A stretch of 59,988 bases of DNA from Thioploca sp. (GCA_030627235.1 DAOUSL010000005.1:1-59988), one strand, 5' to 3'; counted from the stretch's first letter, positions 16,973 to 27,681 are shown. Notes: a model not told the origin generated them from the sequence alone. Translations and numbers: made by a program.

Positions 16973-17468
16973 CTTTATTAAGCATATATGTTTGCTCTAA
17001 TTTCTTGGCTTTTTCCGTTACTATGGATTCCAAATCAGTTTTGTATTTTCTAACATTGTCCCTAATTTTTGCATCTTTTACTCCAATAATTTGAGCCGCT
17101 AATATTCCTGCATTCATAGCGTTATTGATTGCAACTGTAGCAACTGGTACTCCACCAGGCATTTGCACGATTGACAATAAAGAATCAAGTCCTTGTAAAT
17201 TAGAAGTTTTTACTGGAACACCAATTACTGGTAGAACTGTAATAGCAGCAACCATACCTGGTAAATGAGCAGCACCACCAGCTCCTGCAATAATTACTTC
17301 AAAACCTCTAGTTTCTGCATTTTTCGCATAGTCAAATAAACGTTCAGGAGTTCGGTGGGCAGAGACAATTGTTAGTTCATAAATTACTTTTAATTGGGAT
17401 AGTATTTTACCAGCTTCAGTCATAACTGATAAATCAGAATCGCTTCCCATTATAATTCCAACTTTCAT
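16968..17468 (-). CDS. purE: N5-carboxyaminoimidazole ribonucleotide mutase (PurE)
   Basis: The 166-residue class I PurE has GSDSDL at the N-terminus, SAHRTPERL and [15 protein letters not shown], the substrate and phosphate-binding loops of the octameric enzyme. It moves the carboxylate from N5-CAIR to give CAIR in purine synthesis. It overlaps purK by four bases and follows it, the reverse of the E. coli purEK order. The last codon and stop are contributed by a 27-bp repeat, so the C-terminus may have been trimmed or replaced, but the catalytic core is intact. Confidence 0.95.
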   Translation of the reverse strand: MKVGIIMGSDSDLSVMTEAGKILSQLKVIYELTIVSAHRTPERLFDYAKNAETRGFEVIIAGAGGAAHLPGMVAAITVLPVIGVPVKTSNLQGLDSLLSIVQMPGGVPVATVAINNAMNAGILAAQIIGVKDAKIRDNVRKYKTDLESIVTEKAKKLEQTYMLNKD

Positions 17469-18607
17469 ATCATTTCTGTACCTTTGATTGTTAAAATATT
17501 TTTGGCCATTTCTGCTTTGCTAAGAGCATTATCTAAATTTTCATCTAATATTGTGATATGCCCCATTTTTCTAGATGGACGAGTGGTTTCTTTATCATAC
17601 CAGTGTAAAGTTAGACCAGAGATTGCTAATGCTTCTTGTAAGCCTATAATTATTGGAGTTCCAGTATAATTTTCTTCTCCCAATAAATTTAGCATAACCG
17701 ATGGCTTTAATAAATCAGTACTACCAAGTGGTAAATTACTTATAATACGAATTAATTGTTCAAACTGACTGGTAATACAGGCTTCTATAGTATAATGACC
17801 AGAATTATGTGGTCTAGGAGCAATTTCATTAATCAATACTTGCCCATCATTAGTAAGAAACATTTCAACTCCAAAAACACCAACTCCATCAATAGCCTCA
17901 ATAGCTTGTAATGCAATTGAACGAGCCTTTTGTGTTATCTCTAGACTAATTTGAGCTGGAGCTGCAACAATATCACAAATATTAGTTTTATCATCAAAAA
18001 CCATTTCCACAACTGGATAACAAGCAGTTTCTCCATTGATATTACGAGCTATGATAATCGCTAGTTCTTTATCAAAATCAATAATTTCTTCAATTATGGA
18101 AGGAATTTGTAAAGCATCAACTATATCATCTTTTAAAACCACCACACCTTTACCGTCATAACCACCCATTCTAGCCTTCTGCACAAAAGGTAATTTAGCC
18201 AAATATTCAGAAGATAATTTATCCACTGCTTCAAACTTAGCGGTTGGAATATTATGCTGTTTAAATAATTGTTTTTGTTTTAATTTATCTTGAATTATAG
18301 CTAAAACTTTAGGAGAAGGGTAAATAGCATGACCTGCATCAGCCAATTGATGTAAAGTTTTAATATCAATATGCTCAATATCATAAGTCAATACATCACT
18401 TACATTAGCCAGAGCTGTAAGCTTTTCTGGATCATATAGACTACCAACAATTTTAGAATCAGCAACATCACTGGCTGGACAGTTAGCAACTGGGTCTAAT
18501 ATAGTTACATAAAAACCCATAGTTTTAGCTACTTGAGCTGACATTTGGGCTAATTGACCACCACCTATGATGCCTATTCGTTTAATTGGATAGGAAAATT
18601 GATTCAT
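17465..18607 (-). CDS. purK: N5-carboxyaminoimidazole ribonucleotide synthase (PurK)
   Basis: The 380-residue ATP-grasp enzyme has [11 protein letters not shown] near the start, [15 protein letters not shown] (ATP-grasp loop), [20 protein letters not shown] (Mg-ATP site) and [20 protein letters not shown]. It converts AIR, bicarbonate and ATP to N5-CAIR, the substrate of PurE encoded immediately downstream. The length is normal for the family and all motifs are present. No strong ribosome site is visible before the ATG. Confidence 0.95.
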   Translation of the reverse strand: MNQFSYPIKRIGIIGGGQLAQMSAQVAKTMGFYVTILDPVANCPASDVADSKIVGSLYDPEKLTALANVSDVLTYDIEHIDIKTLHQLADAGHAIYPSPKVLAIIQDKLKQKQLFKQHNIPTAKFEAVDKLSSEYLAKLPFVQKARMGGYDGKGVVVLKDDIVDALQIPSIIEEIIDFDKELAIIIARNINGETACYPVVEMVFDDKTNICDIVAAPAQISLEITQKARSIALQAIEAIDGVGVFGVEMFLTNDGQVLINEIAPRPHNSGHYTIEACITSQFEQLIRIISNLPLGSTDLLKPSVMLNLLGEENYTGTPIIIGLQEALAISGLTLHWYDKETTRPSRKMGHITILDENLDNALSKAEMAKNILTIKGTEMI

Positions 18608-18649
18608 ATTTTTTATAATATTTTTAATATACGGGAAGATATGTAATTA

Positions 18650-21600
18650 TTATTGATACAACCATACACGCATCAAGGATACTAACTTGTCACTATCAAA
18701 TGGTTTAGATAAATAATCATTCGCTCCAGCTTCTATACATTTAGCCTTGTCACCTTTCATAGCTTTAGCAGTTAGAGCAATAATTGGCACTTTACGTAAT
18801 CGTTCTTGAGTTCTAATTTGTCTCATAGCTTCATAGCCATCCATTTCTGGCATCATGATATCCATTAAAATAATAGCAATATCATGATGTTCTGCCAATA
18901 AATCTAATGCTTCTTGACCATTTTGACCAATTACGACTTCCATTTCTCTTTCTTCTAATATGGTGGCTAAGGCAAATATATTTCTAACATCGTCATCGAC
19001 TAACAGTACTTTTTTATGCCGTAAAATAGCTTCTTTATTATGTACCATCTGTAACATATTACGTTTTTCAGCTGGTAATTTAGATTCTACTTGATGGAGG
19101 AATAAAGTTGCTTCATCTAGTAAACGCTCTGGAGAACGTACTGTTTTAACCGTTAAACTTTCTGCAAAATGATTTAATATGGTTTTTTCATCCAGTTTTA
19201 GTTCACGATTTGCATAGATAATAACTGGTATTTGTGACCAATCATCGTCATTATATAACTTTTCTAATAATTTAATTCCTTCTGTATTTGCAATTTCTAC
19301 AATAATACATTCAAATGGAATTTCTTTAAGTTTTTGTAAAGCCTCATTTAAAGTATTAACAAGAGTTGCTTTTACATCACTACCATCAAATAAATCTATA
19401 ATTTTTCCATTATCCACCACAACCAGTAGATTTTTCATGCTTTTACTTAGAAATTGTTCTATTTTTTTGAAAGCTTCTCCTAAATCTATCATACTGATAG
19501 GTTTATGTAAAAAACCGATAGCTCCCATTTTCTTAGCATCCATATCTGAATCTGAAGCGGACATGAAATGTACTGGGATATGACGGGTATCTGGATTATC
19601 TTTTAAGCGTTCCATCACTGTCCAGCCATCTATTTGTGGCAATCCTATATCAAGTATTATCGCATTTGGTTTATATTGTTTGGCTAATTGTAAACCGTCT
19701 ATACCATTTTCAGCAACTAAACATTTAAATCCTTTTTCTTGTGATAAATCTAATAAAATTTGTAGAAATTTACGATCATCCTCTACTATCAAGATAGACT
19801 TATCATTTTCAGTCATATTCTCTCGATCATCTAGGATAGCATCTTCAACTTCTGGAATTACTTCTACATTATTATTAACTACAATTTCTTGATAACTAGG
19901 ATGAATTACATCTTGGCTTATTACATTCTGTTCAAAATCATCATTAATTTCAGAATTATTTTGAGGCAGATATAGACTAAAAGTGCTACCTTCGTTATCT
20001 TTGCTAACTAATTGTAATTCACCACCAAGCAAACCAGCCAATTGGCGAGAAATAGATAAACCAAGTCCAGTTCCACCATAACGTCTGCTCGTAGTACCAT
20101 CTGCTTGTTGAAATGCTCCAAATATAGATTTTTGCTTATTTTCTGGAATGCCAATTCCGGTATCTGTCACACTTATTACTAAAATTTTTCCAATTAAATT
20201 TATCGAATCTATTGCATCTGCATCGATATATTTAAAACTTAAATTTACGTCTCCCTCATGAGTAAATTTAAAAGCATTAGATAATAAGTTATTGATAATT
20301 TGTTTAAATCTTAATCCATCAGTATTTAATGTTTTTGGTGTATCTTCATCGATAGAAATACGAAAAATTATACCTTTATCTTCTGCCAAAGGTCGAAATT
20401 TATGTTCAATATTTTCTATCATATTAATTAATAAAATTGGTTCAATTTGAATTTCTACTTTACCAGCTTCTACTTTAGACAAATCCAAAATATCATTAAT
20501 TAATTTTAATAAATCAGAACCAGCACTATGAATAGTTTGAGCATATTCTATTTGTTTTTGATTCAAATTACTAGTTTTATTATCAGCTAACAATTGAGCT
20601 AAAATTAATAAACTATTCAAAGGAGTACGCAATTCATGCGACATATTAGCTAGAAATTCAGATTTATACTTACTTGCTAATTCAACTTCTTTAGCCTTAG
20701 TTTCTATAGCTTTTTTGGTATTTTCCAGCGTTATATTTTTATCACGAATATCATCTTTTTGTCGTTCTAAATCTATTGTTCGTTCTTCTAATTCTTCATT
20801 AGTTTGGCGTAATTCTTCTTGTTGAGTTTGTAATTCTTCTGCTTGACTTTGTAATTCCTCTGTTTGAGTTTGGGTTTTTAATAATAAGTGCTGCATCTGA
20901 GTTCTAGATTGTGAAGTATTTATTGCTATAGCGATATTGGGAATGATTTGTTGAATAAATTCCATTTGCTTATCAGTTATAGTTTCAAAAGAACCAATTT
21001 CTATAATACCTTTGAGAGTTTCTTCATATTTAAATGGCATGACCAAAATATTTTTTGGGATTGCTTCACCTAAACCAGATTGAATATGAATATAATCTTT
21101 TGGAACTTGACTAATAAGTATAGGTTGACATTCTAAAGCAGCTTGTCCAACTAAACCTTCCCCAAAAGCAATTTTATTAGCTAAGTTTTTTCGGTGAGTG
21201 AAAGCATAGCTTGCAACTAACTTTAACTGTTCATCTTCAACTAAATATAATAATCCAATTTGAGCCTTTAAATAAGGAGTAATAAAATTAATAATATTAC
21301 GAGTTAAAGTACCAATATCTTGTTCTCCACTCATTTTATCATTTAATTCAGTTTGCCCAGTTTTAAACCAATCTTGCATTTTATTTTGAGTTGTAATTTT
21401 ATCCAAGGTATGGGTCATATTTGCTAAAGCACGTCCCAATTGGTCTTTATCTGAAAGCAGAGTAACTTTTTTAGAATAATCACCAGAAGCAATAGCATTG
21501 GCTTGAGATATAGTATTTCTAAAGTTATTTTTTAATTGCCAGGTTGAGATAACTAATTCACCTATTTCATCATTTTTTTGATAATCAATATGACCTTCAG

Positions 21601-22630
21601 CTAAATTTCCATGAGCTAAAAATCTTAAATGTTGATTTACAGCTAATAAAGGTGCTATAAACATATTGGTAAACCAGTGACTAATAAGTAAAGATAATGC
21701 AAATATTAATATAATTTCAACTAAGAATACTTGTTTAAAATAATGGGCTTTGTTAAAAATAAAGTTTTTATTGGTTTGTTTAATTAATATCCAAAAAAAC
21801 TCTTTAGAAAATTTAAATTTTTGAAAGGTCGTTATAATATTATCACTTTCAATAGAACCTTCTTGCCTGCTAATTACGGTAAGTAATTCTGCTGGATTAT
21901 CATGTGGTATATGTTGCTCATGATTATTTGATTTATCACCAACATGATATAAAAGTTTATTATTTTGATCTAATAATAAATAATGAAAATTAGTATTTTT
22001 TAATTCTTTAATAGTATTCAAATAATTTATTATGTTATTGGAATTAAGACTTAATACTAAAATCCCTTGAGTAATATGATTTTGATCAATAATAGGAATA
22101 GAGTAATGAATATTATTCAAACTTGGTAAAGTAACTATATAACCTTTTTTAAGACTGATGGTTTTAATAAAGTAATCAGTATTTTGTTTATTGCTCAACT
22201 CATTTTCTGCAACAATATTGGATTGATTATTATCATAATTAATCCGTAATACTTCTTTACCATCAGTCGTAATTATCTGTAAACTCTTATAAATTTTTTG
22301 GTGAAAAATAAATGAGTTAAATTCTGGTGTAGGATTTGTCAACCAAGTTTTATAAGATTCATTCACACTGAGTTCATTAAATGAATAAAAATCAACTAAA
22401 AAATTTAATTGTTCAGGAATTTTATTTAAAAAACTTTGAATATCAATAATAATATTTTCTACATTTTGTTTATCTTGTGTCCGAATATTTTCAGTGAAAG
22501 TTTGGATAGAAAAATAATATCCATAATATCCCATTAATATAACCGGTAAAATACTAGAAAATAAAATAATGATGCGTAATTTAACTTTTATACCAATATT
22601 AAAAAGTTCTAAATATTTGTAAATAGACAT
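18650..22630 (-). CDS. Hybrid sensor histidine kinase with Cache-like sensor, HAMP, GAF and three receivers
   Basis: The 1326-residue protein starts with a membrane helix (about 18-38). A large periplasmic Cache-like sensor and a second helix near 300 follow, then HAMP, a GAF domain and a Gln/Glu-rich coiled coil (EELQSQAEELQTQQEEL). HisKA carries phosphorylation site H665 in MSHELRTPLNS, and HATPase carries DTGIGIP and GGTGLGLS. Receiver 1 has acceptor D994 (LDIGLPQIDGW). Receiver 2 lacks the usual acidic pocket and appears degenerate. Receiver 3 has D1257 (MDIMMPEMDGY). No HPt domain or separate response regulator is next to it, so the output partner is elsewhere. Confidence 0.9.
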   Translation of the reverse strand: MSIYKYLELFNIGIKVKLRIIILFSSILPVILMGYYGYYFSIQTFTENIRTQDKQNVENIIIDIQSFLNKIPEQLNFLVDFYSFNELSVNESYKTWLTNPTPEFNSFIFHQKIYKSLQIITTDGKEVLRINYDNNQSNIVAENELSNKQNTDYFIKTISLKKGYIVTLPSLNNIHYSIPIIDQNHITQGILVLSLNSNNIINYLNTIKELKNTNFHYLLLDQNNKLLYHVGDKSNNHEQHIPHDNPAELLTVISRQEGSIESDNIITTFQKFKFSKEFFWILIKQTNKNFIFNKAHYFKQVFLVEIILIFALSLLISHWFTNMFIAPLLAVNQHLRFLAHGNLAEGHIDYQKNDEIGELVISTWQLKNNFRNTISQANAIASGDYSKKVTLLSDKDQLGRALANMTHTLDKITTQNKMQDWFKTGQTELNDKMSGEQDIGTLTRNIINFITPYLKAQIGLLYLVEDEQLKLVASYAFTHRKNLANKIAFGEGLVGQAALECQPILISQVPKDYIHIQSGLGEAIPKNILVMPFKYEETLKGIIEIGSFETITDKQMEFIQQIIPNIAIAINTSQSRTQMQHLLLKTQTQTEELQSQAEELQTQQEELRQTNEELEERTIDLERQKDDIRDKNITLENTKKAIETKAKEVELASKYKSEFLANMSHELRTPLNSLLILAQLLADNKTSNLNQKQIEYAQTIHSAGSDLLKLINDILDLSKVEAGKVEIQIEPILLINMIENIEHKFRPLAEDKGIIFRISIDEDTPKTLNTDGLRFKQIINNLLSNAFKFTHEGDVNLSFKYIDADAIDSINLIGKILVISVTDTGIGIPENKQKSIFGAFQQADGTTSRRYGGTGLGLSISRQLAGLLGGELQLVSKDNEGSTFSLYLPQNNSEINDDFEQNVISQDVIHPSYQEIVVNNNVEVIPEVEDAILDDRENMTENDKSILIVEDDRKFLQILLDLSQEKGFKCLVAENGIDGLQLAKQYKPNAIILDIGLPQIDGWTVMERLKDNPDTRHIPVHFMSASDSDMDAKKMGAIGFLHKPISMIDLGEAFKKIEQFLSKSMKNLLVVVDNGKIIDLFDGSDVKATLVNTLNEALQKLKEIPFECIIVEIANTEGIKLLEKLYNDDDWSQIPVIIYANRELKLDEKTILNHFAESLTVKTVRSPERLLDEATLFLHQVESKLPAEKRNMLQMVHNKEAILRHKKVLLVDDDVRNIFALATILEEREMEVVIGQNGQEALDLLAEHHDIAIILMDIMMPEMDGYEAMRQIRTQERLRKVPIIALTAKAMKGDKAKCIEAGANDYLSKPFDSDKLVSLMRVWLYQ

Positions 22631-23322
22631 AATTATATGATTATAATAAGAAAATAAATGAGTAATAACTGTAAAATATGAATGCTATTTAGAGTTAGTC
22701 AGCCTGTTTTTTTATTGTTCTAAACTAAAATTAAAATCAATTTGCCTATAATACTCTCATGCTGTACGATAGTGAAGATAATTTTATGTAAGTTTAAATT
22801 TTGCATAAAACACTTAAAAAATAATTAATATGCAACCATTTTTAAGCAGTTTAAACTAATTGTTAACAAGTTGTGGATTGGAATATATTATTATAATTTA
22901 GGTAGGAACATCATGAAATTATGTTATTATAAACAATTGGTAACAATTTTGCAATCTATCTAATATAAGATATATCACTAGTTAAAAACTTTCTTTAAAG
23001 ATAATTTTCCAGATAAATTAGGGTTATTTATTATCATTAATGGTTTGTTGAAAGAATAATTTAAATACTATCTTTAAGTATAATTTATAAAAATTCAACC
23101 TATTATTTAGGTTATATCTCTAAAAAACAGGAGTATAGTTCATTTGATAAAACATTAAAATTTATAATACCAGAAATTGTGGTGTAAAATATTTAATGTC
23201 TGATAATGCTAGAATGCCGGTTGGTTATGTACATATTTTAAGGAAAACTAAATTTCCTTAGTAATTCTTCCCCGAAATATTAACAAGTTCGGGAGTTTTC
23301 TTGCAGTTTTTTTGAAACTGGC
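22631..23322. other. 692-base gene-free region upstream of the cNMP-binding gene
   Basis: Very A/T-rich. The right part has a TATAAT at 23163-23168, then two hairpins before the next gene: TAAGGAAA/TTTCCTTA (23239-23260) and CCCGAA/TTCGGG (23271-23293), the latter followed by T-rich sequence. This could be a leader with an attenuator or a short RNA gene. I saw no coding frame. Confidence 0.4.
23239..23300 (+). terminator. Tandem hairpins in the leader of the cNMP-binding gene
   Basis: Hairpin 1 is an 8-bp stem (23239-23246 with 23253-23260) with a 6-base loop. Hairpin 2 is a 6-bp stem (23271-23276 with 23288-23293), followed by AGTTTTC and a further T run at 23307-23313. They lie 20-80 bases upstream of the coding start, where they could attenuate transcription. 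Confidence 0.35.
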
Positions 23323-23760
23323 GTGATGATCCCACTAGAAAAAATCATTGTTCTCAATAAGGTTCCTTTGTTTTCAATGTTGAAGACCGAAGACCTACAT
23401 ATGATCTCAACTATTGCCGGTGAAGAGGCGTATGAGGATGGACATACATTATTTTATGAAGGAGATATTGGGGATAGATTGTTTATTGTTGTTGCTGGTG
23501 AGGTAATGATTTTAAAAAAAAATAAAGATGGTGAAGAAAAACACTTAGCAACATTAAAGGAAAATAATTTTTTAGGTGAACTCGCATTATTTGATGCTGA
23601 AACCCGTACTGCGACTGCCAGATGTATTGGCCCTTGTATATTTTTGGTAATTGAACGTAATGATATGGAACAATTAGCTCACGAATATCCAGCTATTGCA
23701 TTTGGTTTTATTAAAGTATTAATTAGCCGTATGCGTGGAATGGTTCTTGATAAAAACTAA
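23323..23760 (+). CDS. Stand-alone cyclic-nucleotide-binding protein
   Basis: The 145-residue protein is a single cNMP-binding domain. The phosphate-binding cassette reads FLGELALFDAETRTATA, close to the canonical F-G-E-(L)-A-L-x-R-T-A-T pattern, so real cyclic-nucleotide binding is plausible. No DNA-binding domain is attached. The start may be the GTG at 23323 or the ATG at 23326; neither has a strong ribosome site. It lies 27 bases before the nucleotide-transporter/HEAT gene and is probably co-transcribed with it, perhaps as its regulatory subunit (inference). Confidence 0.8.
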   Translation: MMIPLEKIIVLNKVPLFSMLKTEDLHMISTIAGEEAYEDGHTLFYEGDIGDRLFIVVAGEVMILKKNKDGEEKHLATLKENNFLGELALFDAETRTATARCIGPCIFLVIERNDMEQLAHEYPAIAFGFIKVLISRMRGMVLDKN

Positions 23761-23787
23761 GAGCCATGGCAATTTATTACCTAAATT

Positions 23788-26634
23788 ATGATAGCACATT
23801 TCCTAGGTAATTTATTCTCTATAAAACCTAATGAACGGGATGGAGTATTTTATTTCTTCCTAGTTTTATTAATTTTTTCCTTTGGTGCAAGTTTTGCCCG
23901 TAGTATTGGTATGACATTGTTGGTAGGTGAAATGGGTGGTAAAACTTTACCTTTAATGTTTGTATTCATAGATTTATCTGTGATGTTAGGTTCACCAATC
24001 TATGCTCATTATACCAAAAAATCTAGTGGTCTTGTAATTTTAGGTTTTTTTTTATTAGCAACAGCTGTATTTTCAATACTTGCACAATTATTATTTATTA
24101 TAAAAGATATTTGGTGGGCAGAACAAGATTGGGTATACGGATTATTTTTTGTTGGTTTTTTCTTCTTTTATATTCTAATTAATATTCACATCAGTAGCTT
24201 TGTTGCTTCCTATTTTACCGCAGTCCAAGTCAAACGAGTAACCCCCATTATTAATGCTGGCTTTCCTATTGGAGGAGCTTTGGGAGGTAGTACTTTGCTA
24301 GTATTATTAAGTGTATTTCATATCCAGCCACAAAATCTAGTCGCAATATTAGGTGTATCTTGTATAGGTTCCTATTGGTTATTAAGAGTAATTAATGCTC
24401 GATTTAGCCCAGTGCGAGTAGGAAGTTTGCAATCAAGTTCATCTCAGTCAAAAAGTCCATTAAGCGAATCGTTGATAGCTTTTAAATATATTATTGGCTC
24501 TAAACTAATGATTTATATGTCATTAGGCTTAGTTTTATTTGTTATAGCAAGTAAAGTATTAGAATATCATTATCAAACGATCATTTATTATGAGATTTTT
24601 CAAGATTCTACTCAACGTGCTAAATTTTTTGCTACTTATGAAGTATTTGCTAATTTAGCTTGGTTATTTATTCAGCTATTTCTAACTTCACGCATTATAA
24701 TGAAATTGGGAGTTGGTGCTAGTAATGTGCTTTATCCAATATTAGCAACAATAATGTCTTTGGCTTTATTCATATTTTTCTACCAAATAGATACTCCATT
24801 ATCTGAAAATTTTACGATCATGTTGATGTTAGGAATTCTAACCCAGTTTGTAAATCAAGAAATGCGTGGTGCTTTAAGAACCCCAGTAAATAATTTGCTC
24901 TTTAATGCGATTCCTCCTAATCAATGGGGAGTAAATAAAGCATTCCTTAATGGTATTATATTTCCAGTATCAACAGTAACAGTGGGAATTTTTTTGATGT
25001 TAATTACTGGTGACACTAATACTTCAATATTGCAATCTTTGTTTCCCAAAGAAAACTTACATTATTTATTACCATTAGTTGCTCTTGTTGTTTCATTATT
25101 AGGAATCTTAGCTGCTTTACCACAATGGTCTGCTTATAATAAAGGAGTATTTGGCCTACTTAATCGAGAATTATTTAGTCGTCAAACTGATGTAAAATTA
25201 AGTGGTTGGAGTAATAATAGCTTAAAACAAGTAATAGAACAAAAATTAAGTAGTGTTGATCCTTATCATGTAGTTGCAGCCTTAGAAATGATTAGGGTAT
25301 TAAGGTTAAGTTATTTTATCAGTCAAGTAGGAGATTTGTTACTTAAAACCCAAGTATTTAAAATCAAAGAACATTGTATTAATACACTAGCAGCGTTACC
25401 ACAATCAAACACTAGTGTAAATTATTTGGTTGAAGCTCTGCAAACAGAAAAAGATGCTGTGGTTCTACCACTAATTTTAAAAAATTTGGCTAAATTTCAA
25501 TTAGTTGATTTTAATGATACGATAGAAAAGTTATTGACACATAAAAATACTCAAGTTTTTGTGGAAGCTTGCTTATGTTTACATAAACATCCTAATTATA
25601 AGCATAAAGACTCTATTGAAAGAAGAATTTTAGCTCGTTTACAACGTAATAATGAATCAAAAGATATTGCTCTTTATTTGTATGCCTTAGGAAAATTACG
25701 TCATTCTTATTACAGCAGTAAGGTGTTGCCATTTTTAGATAATAATAATAATAAAGTTCGTTTAGCTGCATTTACTGCTTTTATTCATATGCTAGAAGGT
25801 CAGCTTGAACCGCATAAGGAATTATTGATCAAAGCTTTGAATTCAACAGATAAGGATATGAAAACTGCGGCCTTACGAGCTCTAAAAGAATGTCAATCTT
25901 TAGATGATTGGTCTCCCATCATAGAACTTTTAGGTGCTAGAGATCGTACTTTAGTTTCTGAAAGCAAAGAATTATTGCGTTTAAGTTTGGGTACTTGTAA
26001 GACAGCATTAACAAGTTATGTATTTTCTGATAAAATATCAGTGCAACAAAGATTTGAAATATTATCCCTAATTTATTCAAAATTAAATCCAGAACAACAT
26101 AAACTGTTACAACAAAGAGCTGACGAATCTTTAAAAAAATTTGTCCAAATAAATGGTTTATTAAAATTACATGAATCATTAGGCTATAATAGTAAAACAC
26201 ATGATTTAATTGCGAAAATTTTGCAAGAAATAGCTGAAGAACATTTACAACATATTATAACAATTATAACATTTGCTTCTGATCAAAATATTGAGTTTTT
26301 TCAAAGAGTTAGTAGAGGAGTGTTATCGTTAAGTCGAGCTAATCAAGGTAATGCTTTGGAAGTATTGTCGAATGCTAAAGAAAAATATCTAGTATCAAGA
26401 TTACTTAAATATTTTGAGGAACGCTTAACTGATATAAAATCAGTTGGTCGTATTTATTTAGCTTTATTTGGTGAGACGCATAAATTAAGTAAAAACAATT
26501 ACGAATATTTATTAAAAATTTTAGATAATGATATGATTGATGCTTGTTTGCTATATCTAGTTAAAGAAGGTAATAATAACGTGGATTTAAAAAATTCTCG
26601 GACAAAAGTACGTGAATTAATGACCGAAGTTTAA
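23788..26634 (+). CDS. NTT/MFS-like membrane protein fused to HEAT repeats
   Basis: The 948-residue protein has about 12 hydrophobic helices in its first 440 residues (for example FYFFLVLLIFSFGASFARS and INAGFPIGGALGGSTLLVL). This layout resembles the ATP:ADP antiporter (NTT/TlcC) and related MFS-like families. The second half, about 440-948, is soluble and made of helical HEAT-like repeats (VRLAAFTAFIHMLE, MKTAALRALKECQSL). Free-living bacteria carry such NTT-HEAT fusions, whose substrates are mostly unknown; classical NTTs are found in obligate intracellular bacteria. It follows a cNMP-binding gene closely. Confidence 0.7.
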   Translation: MIAHFLGNLFSIKPNERDGVFYFFLVLLIFSFGASFARSIGMTLLVGEMGGKTLPLMFVFIDLSVMLGSPIYAHYTKKSSGLVILGFFLLATAVFSILAQLLFIIKDIWWAEQDWVYGLFFVGFFFFYILINIHISSFVASYFTAVQVKRVTPIINAGFPIGGALGGSTLLVLLSVFHIQPQNLVAILGVSCIGSYWLLRVINARFSPVRVGSLQSSSSQSKSPLSESLIAFKYIIGSKLMIYMSLGLVLFVIASKVLEYHYQTIIYYEIFQDSTQRAKFFATYEVFANLAWLFIQLFLTSRIIMKLGVGASNVLYPILATIMSLALFIFFYQIDTPLSENFTIMLMLGILTQFVNQEMRGALRTPVNNLLFNAIPPNQWGVNKAFLNGIIFPVSTVTVGIFLMLITGDTNTSILQSLFPKENLHYLLPLVALVVSLLGILAALPQWSAYNKGVFGLLNRELFSRQTDVKLSGWSNNSLKQVIEQKLSSVDPYHVVAALEMIRVLRLSYFISQVGDLLLKTQVFKIKEHCINTLAALPQSNTSVNYLVEALQTEKDAVVLPLILKNLAKFQLVDFNDTIEKLLTHKNTQVFVEACLCLHKHPNYKHKDSIERRILARLQRNNESKDIALYLYALGKLRHSYYSSKVLPFLDNNNNKVRLAAFTAFIHMLEGQLEPHKELLIKALNSTDKDMKTAALRALKECQSLDDWSPIIELLGARDRTLVSESKELLRLSLGTCKTALTSYVFSDKISVQQRFEILSLIYSKLNPEQHKLLQQRADESLKKFVQINGLLKLHESLGYNSKTHDLIAKILQEIAEEHLQHIITIITFASDQNIEFFQRVSRGVLSLSRANQGNALEVLSNAKEKYLVSRLLKYFEERLTDIKSVGRIYLALFGETHKLSKNNYEYLLKILDNDMIDACLLYLVKEGNNNVDLKNSRTKVRELMTEV

Positions 26635-26639
26635 CTGTA

Positions 26640-26687
26640 ATTCCTATTAAATAGGAATCTTTCCTAAATAATCCAATTTAGGAAAGA
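26640..26687. terminator. Double bidirectional terminator between convergent genes
   Basis: ATTCCTAT/ATAGGAAT (26640-26658) is followed by a perfect 12-bp stem TCTTTCCTAAAT/ATTTAGGAAAGA (26658-26687) with a 6-base loop. It lies between the NTT-HEAT gene stop (26634) and the PH-domain gene stop (26719). Confidence 0.75.
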
Positions 26688-26718
26688 TGTCTAATTTATA
26701 AAATCAAAATATTATTTA

Positions 26719-27186
26719 TCACTTATTTTTACGACGATGTTCATCTATAATTGTTTTGATTTTATAAGCATTAGGAATACCATCAACTATTATTTCAGCT
26801 TCAGACGAAGCAGCACTAGATATTTCTACCCTACTAATTCCCATAATTCGTTGCATAACAGTTTTCTCTATTTCTACACTACGAATATCTGATAAAAAAA
26901 CTTCTTTTATATTTTTAGACAGAATACCTGTTCGAAATGTGATTCTTTCGTTTGAAACTGTAAATTTAATATTGATAGCTCGTACCCACCAAAAAAATAG
27001 CCCACCCCAAAAAATTATTGAAATAATAGCACCTATTACAATTGTACCAGTTTGTCCACCTTCTGGCATCGATATGAATAATGCAATCCAACAAATTATT
27101 GGCATGATCGTGTATGTTATAAACCAAAAAGGGCTATTGCGAAACATGGATGGTCCAGAATCATATAGTATCGTTTCTTTTGTCAT
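26719..27186 (-). CDS. Membrane-anchored bacterial PH-domain protein (YdbS-like)
   Basis: The protein has two membrane helices near the start (about 20-40 and 48-70, FWWVRAINIKFTV at the end). A bacterial pleckstrin-like domain (bPH2, formerly DUF304) follows, with VSNERITFRTGILSKNI and VEIEKTVMQRIMGISRVEI. I start it at the ATG at 27186, which has GGAG six bases upstream, rather than at the in-frame ATG at 27198. The function of such proteins is poorly known; membrane-lipid or membrane-protein binding is usual. It converges on the NTT-HEAT gene. Confidence 0.75.
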   Translation of the reverse strand: MTKETILYDSGPSMFRNSPFWFITYTIMPIICWIALFISMPEGGQTGTIVIGAIISIIFWGGLFFWWVRAINIKFTVSNERITFRTGILSKNIKEVFLSDIRSVEIEKTVMQRIMGISRVEISSAASSEAEIIVDGIPNAYKIKTIIDEHRRKNK

Positions 27187-27257
27187 TATATACTCCATTA
27201 TTATATTTTAACTTATATTCAAGCATATATGAGGTAGTTATGTCAATACAACATCAT

Positions 27258-27641
27258 TTAAGATAGTGATTCTGCTTTACAATAAATATATTTTGGAGCT
27301 ATGGGGAAATATTTATATAATGCTGGACATACAGTTAAGTCATATTGTTGCCAATAATACCAATTTCCTTCAAATTCTTCTTTTACCCAAATTAGTTCGG
27401 CTTGATAATTAGGGAATTTATTGTTAGAGAATAATAATCTAAATACTTGATTAGCATTGGGAATATTTTTAACAAAAAGATCAATAATTGCTGGCATTTC
27501 TTCTACAAATGGTTCTTTTATCAAACCAACTTGTTCATCATCAAATACCCAAGTATCTCGATAAGGAAAAATTACTACAATAGAATTAGATATGATTTTA
27601 ATAACTACAATTTCAAATATTAAAAATATAAAATATTTCAA
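27258..27641 (-). CDS. Small conserved protein, probably DUF6717-like
   Basis: The 127-residue protein has an N-terminal hydrophobic stretch (about 3-24), then TWVFDDEQVGLIKEPFVEEM, NANQVFRLLFSNNKFPNYQA, NWYYWQQYDLTVCPALYKYF. The order WVFDD, GL-x-EPFV, FRLLFS, NWYY, CPALxKYF matches what I remember of the DUF6717 family, known from diverse bacteria without an assigned function. The hydrophobic N-terminus may be a signal or anchor. It lies between the PH-domain gene and the tRNA operon and has no obvious operon partner. Confidence 0.6.
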   Translation of the reverse strand: MKYFIFLIFEIVVIKIISNSIVVIFPYRDTWVFDDEQVGLIKEPFVEEMPAIIDLFVKNIPNANQVFRLLFSNNKFPNYQAELIWVKEEFEGNWYYWQQYDLTVCPALYKYFPIAPKYIYCKAESLS

Positions 27642-27681
27642 CGGTATTATGCCATATTAAAATAAATTTTTTTATTTTTAC

